Shown here in pieces: positions 32,821 to 37,388 of a stretch of DNA of 37,388 bases. The notes under the pieces were generated by a model, which was not told the origin of the DNA, made no database searches, and worked only from the letters and a program-made list of their open reading frames with translations. How positions within the stretch are numbered: position 1 is the stretch's first letter; each line of letters opens with the position of its first letter. The position numbers were made by a program, and so were the translations under genes. The stretch comes from Noviherbaspirillum suwonense (GTDB lineage: Bacteria; Pseudomonadota; Gammaproteobacteria; Burkholderiales; Burkholderiaceae_D): NCBI RefSeq assembly GCF_900182955.1, contig NZ_FXUL01000035.1, positions 1 to 37,388 on the forward strand, given 5' to 3'.

Positions 32821-33696
32821 ACCCGACTCTTCCATTTCTGGAGAATCGGGTTTTTTCATGCGCGCGGCCCATTGTGTTGGCGTCTTGCCCCGCCGTTCCA
32901 TGAACACCCTGGCAAAGGACTGCGGCGTGCCATAGCCAACCGCACTGGCAACTGATTTGACCGGCTGACCCTGGCGCAGAAGAATTTCCGCAAGGTCCAA
33001 CCGCCAATCGGCAACATAGGCAGCCGGACTGATGCCGATCAGGTCATGAAATTTCTTAGCAAATTTGCTGCGAGACATTGAAGCTTCAGTCGCCAAAGTA
33101 CCAACCTGCCATTCCCGGGCCGGGTTCTCGTGAATCAACGTCAGTACCTTGGCAATGCCGGCATCTGCGAAGCCGGTCAGGATCCCGGCTTTCAGTTGTC
33201 CGGTTTCCATGGCATGCCGTATTACCTCGAAGACGAGGATGTCACTGAGCTTGTCCATCATGAAGCGCTTGCCAAGGGATTGCGTGGCAGCGCGGGCAAA
33301 CAGCAGCTCAACGATTTCCCCAATGCCATCGACCTCTGCCAATGGGATAGCCAGGTAATCCGGGAGTGACTGGGCAAACGGATTGCGCTCGGCTTCCTTG
33401 AACTGGACGTTAGCGCAGACAAGTTCGGCTTCGGTGCCGGGTGCCACGACCAAGCGGTGATTGTAGGGCCGTGGATAAAAAATGATCGTCGGCTCCACAG
33501 CCACGATCGTCGAGCCGTCGTCGTGTTCCATGGTGACGGGGCCGCGCCGCACGAAATGCAGGTGGCTTACGTTTTGGTTCTCGCTGAACTCATTTGCTCC
33601 GCAAAAGTCGCCCGAGAAAAAGGTCTCCACTGCGAAGTTGAAGCGGGACAGAAGCGAAATCAGAAGTTCGTCGTTCACTTGGATGAATCGGTACAT
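32815..33696 (-). CDS. AraC-family transcriptional regulator
   Basis: 293 residues from ATG 33696 (an upstream TTG at 33717 is possible). The N-terminal half is a cupin-type sensing domain (HLHFVRRGPVTMEHDDGSTI ... FYPRPYNHRLV). The C-terminal 100 residues hold two helix-turn-helices, VGTLATEASMSRSKFAKKFH and VKSVASAVGYGTPQSFARVF, ending in the usual GKTPTQW. It is divergent from the chemotaxis-receptor gene and separated from it by about 140 bases, so either could be its target. Its usual regulated partner (often an oxidoreductase) is not present. Confidence 0.85.
   Translation of the reverse strand: MYRFIQVNDELLISLLSRFNFAVETFFSGDFCGANEFSENQNVSHLHFVRRGPVTMEHDDGSTIVAVEPTIIFYPRPYNHRLVVAPGTEAELVCANVQFKEAERNPFAQSLPDYLAIPLAEVDGIGEIVELLFARAATQSLGKRFMMDKLSDILVFEVIRHAMETGQLKAGILTGFADAGIAKVLTLIHENPAREWQVGTLATEASMSRSKFAKKFHDLIGISPAAYVADWRLDLAEILLRQGQPVKSVASAVGYGTPQSFARVFMERRGKTPTQWAARMKKPDSPEMEESGQ
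32822..32856 (+). terminator. Rho-independent terminator
   Basis: CCCGACTCTTCC / GGAGAATCGGG stem (one mismatch, one bulge), loop ATTTCT, then six T. It ends the plus-strand frames and overlaps the 3' end of the convergent AraC-family gene. Confidence 0.65.
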
Positions 33697-33836
33697 TATT
33701 TGGATGAGTTGTACCAATAATAGCTCAACAAGGTAAAAATTGCGTCGTAAATATTCCTAACTGGAAATTAGTTTGGTCCATCAACATTCACGGTTCTCTT
33801 TTTGGAAGAGCACTGCCAACCTTTTTATTCAAAAAA

Positions 33837-35546
33837 ATGCAAAAACTCTCAAGTCTGAAAATCAGCACCAAGCTCTCGTTGGGATTTGGCGTGATGGCGC
33901 TTCTCATCGTTATTCTCGCCACCTTCGCGCTCATGCGCATCTACAGCATTGAAGCGGTAGTGGAGACGCAAAACAGGACACGCGCTGAGAAGCTCGAGCA
34001 GCTCTACAGCGCACGGGAAGCGCTCGATCAGACAGGTATCGCCGCTCGTAATGCGTTCATCTTTACCAGCGAGACGGACGCGAACCGTGAACTTGATATC
34101 CTCGACGAGCAAAAGGCACTTTATCTGGCCTCACTGAACGCCATGACGCCGGCATTCAAGGGTGAAGCTGACTTCGAGAAGGCAAGGAAGGGCTTGCTGG
34201 CCATGGCTGAAGAACTGAACCGTCCGCGTAAATATCGCACTGAAGGCGAGATGGAAGAATATGGTGTGTTCCTGGTCAAGGAATGCTCGCCGCTGCGTCG
34301 CCAGATCGTCGCCGATATCGATGTCGTTCTCAAGTCGGTGCAGCGCAACGCCGATGCGCAAAGCCAGCAAGCGGCTGCAACTGTCAGCCAGTCAGAACGA
34401 ATTATCCTGATGGTCGGGGCGTTGGCGGTGCTGGTGGCTGTGGTCGTTGGCATTATGATGACCCGTAGCCTGCTGAAGCAATTCGGCGGCGAACCGGGTG
34501 ACGTAGCAGGCATTGCGCGCCGGGTGGCACAAGGTGATCTCGCAGTCAGAGTCGTGACCCGCGTGGGCGACGAGCATAGCGTTATGGCTGCGATGAAAGA
34601 CATGCGCGACAGCCTGGTGGGCATCGTGGCGCAGGTGCGTGCCGGCACCCAGTCTATCTCCACTGCGTCTGGGGAAATCGCTGCCGGCAACATGGACCTG
34701 TCTGCCCGTACCGAGCAACAGGCATCGTCGCTCGAAGAGACTGCATCGTCGATGGAGGAGCTGACCTCCACTGTCAGGCAGAATGCCGACAATGCCCGCG
34801 CAGGCAATGACGTCGCTATTGCCGCTTCGGCGGTTGCCGTCCGGGGCGGTGCAGTCATGAGCCAGGTGGTCGACACCATGGGCTCGATCAACGAGTCCGC
34901 GCAAAAGATCGCCGACATCATCGGTGTCATTGATTCCATCGCGTTCCAGACCAATATCCTCGCACTGAATGCCGCTGTTGAAGCAGCCCGCGCCGGCGAA
35001 CAGGGACGGGGCTTTGCGGTCGTGGCAACCGAGGTGCGCAGCCTGGCGCAGAAGTCGGCGGCCGCAGCCAGGGAAATCAAGTCCCTGATAGGGGACTCGG
35101 TCGAGCGCATCGGCACCGGCAGCAAGCTGGTGACGGAAGCGGGTGCGACGATGGAAGAAATTGTCGATAGCGTCAAGCGGGTGACGGCCATTATGGGTGA
35201 AATTCTGGTGGCATCCCAGGAGCAGAGCGCCGGCATCGAGCAGATCAATCGTGCGATCGGGATGATGGATGCTGTCACCCAGCAGAACGCCGCATTGGTA
35301 GAGCAGGCGGCGGCCGCGGCGGAATCGTTGCGGGAACAGACAGGATCGCTGTCCGAAGCGGTGAGCGTATTCCGGCTGGACGGAGCGGTACCTATGCCCC
35401 TTCCTGCACCGGTCGACAAGCCTGTCACCGCCATCACGCCTTCGCTAGGTGCCAAACGAAACCTATCTACGTCAGCCAATGTACGTTCGGTCGCCATCAG
35501 TTCCAAGGTGGCGGCACGCGACGCAGGGAACTGGGAAGAATTCTAG
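33837..35546 (+). CDS. Methyl-accepting chemotaxis protein with CheR-binding tail
   Basis: 569 residues. Transmembrane segment 1 about 15-33, periplasmic four-helix-type sensor about 34-185, transmembrane segment 2 about 186-208 ([20 protein letters not shown]), HAMP about 210-262, then the signalling domain. This has methylation helices rich in Glu-Gln-Ala and the hairpin tip [29 protein letters not shown]. It ends in NWEEF, the pentapeptide that tethers the methyltransferase CheR, so this receptor can support adaptation. A truncated cheW follows. Start ATG 33837 lacks a clear ribosome site but matches the family N-terminus. Confidence 0.93.
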   Translation: MQKLSSLKISTKLSLGFGVMALLIVILATFALMRIYSIEAVVETQNRTRAEKLEQLYSAREALDQTGIAARNAFIFTSETDANRELDILDEQKALYLASLNAMTPAFKGEADFEKARKGLLAMAEELNRPRKYRTEGEMEEYGVFLVKECSPLRRQIVADIDVVLKSVQRNADAQSQQAAATVSQSERIILMVGALAVLVAVVVGIMMTRSLLKQFGGEPGDVAGIARRVAQGDLAVRVVTRVGDEHSVMAAMKDMRDSLVGIVAQVRAGTQSISTASGEIAAGNMDLSARTEQQASSLEETASSMEELTSTVRQNADNARAGNDVAIAASAVAVRGGAVMSQVVDTMGSINESAQKIADIIGVIDSIAFQTNILALNAAVEAARAGEQGRGFAVVATEVRSLAQKSAAAAREIKSLIGDSVERIGTGSKLVTEAGATMEEIVDSVKRVTAIMGEILVASQEQSAGIEQINRAIGMMDAVTQQNAALVEQAAAAAESLREQTGSLSEAVSVFRLDGAVPMPLPAPVDKPVTAITPSLGAKRNLSTSANVRSVAISSKVAARDAGNWEEF

Positions 35547-35701
35547 GCGTGACAGCCGGGTGCCAGGTCTGGCATCTCTGGCTACTGATTGCCCGTCAAA
35601 CCTTTATTTGAATTTAGAAATGCCTTATGCCTGATGACGGTACCGTGCGTTACGCATTGCGTATCAGCGGCCCTCACCGATCATCATCATGAGAGTCTGT
35701 A

Positions 35702-35881
35702 ATGCAGACTGATTTACCCCTGACGTATCCCTGCGAAGTCCTGAATTTTCGCCTCGGAGGCGAGGAATATGGCATCGGCATCATGAATGTCCAGAAACTA
35801 CGGCCTTATGAAAACGTAATCCGCATCGCGAATGCGCCCGACACGGCCGGCTTCCAGCTGCGAACAGTTACTTTTCAATAA
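35702..35881 (+). pseudogene. cheW: Truncated cheW
   Basis: ATG 35702 opens a CheW start: [20 protein letters not shown] and then [14 protein letters not shown]. After about 55 residues the frame leaves CheW homology ([13 protein letters not shown]) and stops, where intact CheW is about 150-170 residues. The break lies where the convergent haemoglobin gene begins, with their ends overlapping by 14 bases. It marks a recombination boundary between a chemotaxis cluster and foreign DNA. Confidence 0.75.
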
Positions 35882-36308
35882 TTTCAGGCTTTAGCGGCTG
35901 CAGCAACCTTGCCAAGTTCGCTTTGTCAGCATCTTTGACACCATGGTCAGTCAGTGATTGACTCAGGTACGCATCCATTAGGTTAAACTGCTTTGAACTA
36001 ATCCCCATTCCAGAATGGGCTTTTGCCATTGGCGCACCATCATATCTACAGGGTCCGCCTGAAATTTCGCATAAGTGCATCGTTACGCTTTCTTTTACCG
36101 GGGCTAACCTGATACCTTCAAAAATAGCCCGAGTCTGAGGATCAGTTGCCGTTCGGTCGATCGTTTGGCTCACAATAGCCCTAATATTTTCCAGCCCACC
36201 AAGTCTTTCATAGAGGGTAGAGGATGCGATTGCCGACGTCGGTCCTATAAAAAGAAAGAAAGCGATGCTGCAGATGAATTGACACCTCATTTTCATCGGA
36301 ATTTTCAA
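35868..36308 (-). CDS. Exported truncated haemoglobin (group 1-like)
   Basis: 146 residues. An N-terminal signal peptide ([20 protein letters not shown], cleavage after about residue 28) precedes a truncated globin: [15 protein letters not shown] at the start, [20 protein letters not shown] in the EF region, and proximal His in AHSGMGIS. The family binds haem and handles O2 or NO; a signal peptide places it in the periplasm. The gene is alone and convergent with the cheW fragment. Lower GC than the receptor gene suggests separate origin. Confidence 0.8.
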   Translation of the reverse strand: MKIPMKMRCQFICSIAFFLFIGPTSAIASSTLYERLGGLENIRAIVSQTIDRTATDPQTRAIFEGIRLAPVKESVTMHLCEISGGPCRYDGAPMAKAHSGMGISSKQFNLMDAYLSQSLTDHGVKDADKANLARLLQPLKPEIIEK

Positions 36309-36373
36309 TTAAATTATTTTAAACAACAATGTTCGACAGAACGGGGATATTAGACAGGCTCCCGGTGCTTTAC

Positions 36374-36631
36374 TTATTTTTCTGTACGCGGGCTGGAACG
36401 GCTTTCGCCAGTTTCAAGCATCCTAGTCGCATCAGACCAGGCAAACTTTAGAGACCGCGCCATAACCCGCATCAAAGCAAGCAATTCGACCTGCGCATGC
36501 ACAGGAGCGCCGATTGATTTCATGTTGTCGATGCGCGCCGACAACGCGTCGATTCTTTTTTGCAAACTTTCAATCTCAGCTTCAAGTTTTGCCAGATAGG
36601 TTTGATGCTCGTCCTTGGGAACCAAAGTCAT
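36374..36631 (-). CDS. 85-aa coiled-coil protein
   Basis: A short, probably real protein with a clear heptad region (YLAKLEAEIESLQKRIDALS ARIDNMKS, about residues 12-39). A helical segment (LLALMRVMARSLKFAWSDAT) follows. Function unknown. It is upstream of the haemoglobin gene on the same strand (65-base gap), with no evident link. Confidence 0.5.
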   Translation of the reverse strand: MTLVPKDEHQTYLAKLEAEIESLQKRIDALSARIDNMKSIGAPVHAQVELLALMRVMARSLKFAWSDATRMLETGESRSSPRTEK

Positions 36632-36891
36632 TCCGTTTCGTTTTCCAAAGTTTCTTAACTAAGAATCAACCAAAAAAACGCTATTTACATAGAGATCTGA
36701 CCTGTAGCTGTATCCCCGCTGGGCTTGCTCAAGCCCGCTTGTTGCGGAGTCACTATCAGACCGAAATCATCGCAATTATGTTATCAGTTACCTTCATACT
36801 CAGTGCAGCTCGCAGACGAATCAACGCAGGCTAGCTGCTTAAAAGAGGCCTACTGTCGATTCTAAAACAGACCATAAACAAAAATACACAC

Positions 36892-37334
36892 ATTGATAAG
36901 TCGAGAAAACTGCACATCGGCCACTTCGCCTTCGTGCGCGCCCTGGTGCAAGGCGCGGACACGAAAGCGGCGTGGGAACGGTATCTGCAAATTGAAGGTG
37001 ACCATGCCGATGTCAGGACCGCGCGTCGCACGATTGCGTGGATCCGGGATGCCTTGGCCGCCGCGGCGCGCAGGGAGAACAGGTTCGGCACCGCGCGCCT
37101 GGTCCTGGCCGACTGGTCGAAGGTCGATGGCAGCAGGCACAAGCAGCCAACACTGGACGAGTTCATTGTCACGCGCGGTATGGATGGCTTCTCGGAAGCA
37201 GAGCAGATCGAGGCATACCAGGCGGAATACCCAGGTGCCGCTATCCAACAGAAGCGCCGCGCCAAGCTGATGAAAAGCAGCTCGAGGCCCTGATGTCAAT
37301 GCCGCTCGTGATTTCCTCAAATCTGCCGAAGTAA
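36892..37334 (+). pseudogene. Truncated tyrosine recombinase (DUF3701-like N-terminal domain only)
   Basis: The frame HIGHFAFVRALVQGADTKAA, then TARRTIAWIRDALAAAARRE and TLDEFIVTRGMDGFSEAE aligns block by block with residues about 18-140 of the recombinase at 14329-16353 (HHFAFYRGYLDG, RVAKSMVWWIRDQLSVTARR, SLEEFREERDPYEMFTENE). It has no ATG, shifts frame near 37275 (RRAKLM to EKQLEALM) and stops at 37334, with no catalytic domain. It is a dead relative, not a copy of the first. Confidence 0.7.
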
Positions 37335-37388
37335 ATTTCCCCACCCTTGGCGATGGGCAGTCAGCCCTGCAGTGACGTTATTTCCTCT

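Noticed and set aside
34121-35506. 461-codon open frame antisense to the chemotaxis receptor
   Set aside because: Low-complexity Ser/Thr/Ala/Arg product typical of the strand opposite a GC-rich gene; the receptor on the plus strand is unmistakable.
36721-36736. GGGCTT-GCTC-AAGCCC hairpin
   Set aside because: Six-base stem with no T-run; not a convincing terminator.
1-37388. tRNA or rRNA genes
   Set aside because: I saw no cloverleaf with a T-arm GTTCRA motif and no rRNA-like sequence; a tRNAscan/Infernal run would decide.

Overview
The window looks like the backbone and accessory load of a large iteron plasmid, or an integrated plasmid segment, from a Burkholderiales betaproteobacterium, most likely Oxalobacteraceae-like. 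The basis is: (i) a Rep_3-type initiator next to a long iteron array and a parA-parB pair; (ii) a DUF3701-type tyrosine recombinase; (iii) a betaproteobacterial-style methyl-accepting chemotaxis protein ending in NWEEF; (iv) IS630, IS91 and IS5 debris. The taxon is inferred from protein style only.

Layout. 0.1-0.7 kb: a NUMOD1-repeat protein whose upstream part is cut off by an in-frame TAG. 0.8-6.0 kb: a minus-strand two-gene operon (unknown 528-aa protein, then a phospholipase-D-like protein). The second gene is dead: it has a one-base frameshift and an IS630 insertion with a clean target duplication. 6.0-7.1 kb: non-coding, with three sets of short repeats. 7.2-13.4 kb: plasmid core, made of a heavily decayed winged-helix plasmid gene, a 29-bp palindrome, parB, parA, about fourteen direct iterons with inverted outliers, and rep. 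13.5-14.3 kb: an Xre/MbcA-ParS type antitoxin with a RES-domain toxin. 14.3-17.7 kb: tyrosine recombinase plus associated minus-strand genes, two of them broken. 17.9-19.4 kb: a uracil-DNA-glycosylase-like gene flanked by two diverged copies of a repeat carrying DnaA-box-like motifs. 19.6-20.4 kb: IS91-family remnant.

20.5-27.2 kb is the most interesting part. It is a compact plus-strand operon of a small HTH regulator with its own palindromic operator, an AAA+ ATPase, an 896-aa subtilisin-like (S8) protease and an 839-aa SF2 helicase with a C-terminal PD-(D/E)xK-like nuclease motif. This reads as a candidate anti-phage or anti-plasmid defence system: nucleic-acid sensing or cleavage (helicase-nuclease) coupled to ATPase-controlled proteolysis. 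The function is inference.

27.4-31.6 kb: small conserved-looking proteins, a soluble GAF-PAS-PAS histidine kinase, two paralogous small proteins, and an OmpR-type regulator whose receiver has lost its phospho-acceptor Asp and its conserved Lys. 31.7-37.4 kb: IS5 remnant, unassigned fragments, AraC regulator, chemotaxis receptor, truncated cheW, exported truncated haemoglobin, a small coiled-coil protein, and a truncated N-terminal copy of the same recombinase family as the one at 14.3-16.4 kb.

Many genes carry frameshifts, nonsense codons or truncations, so the accessory regions are decaying. Some single-base indels in homopolymers could instead be sequencing errors.
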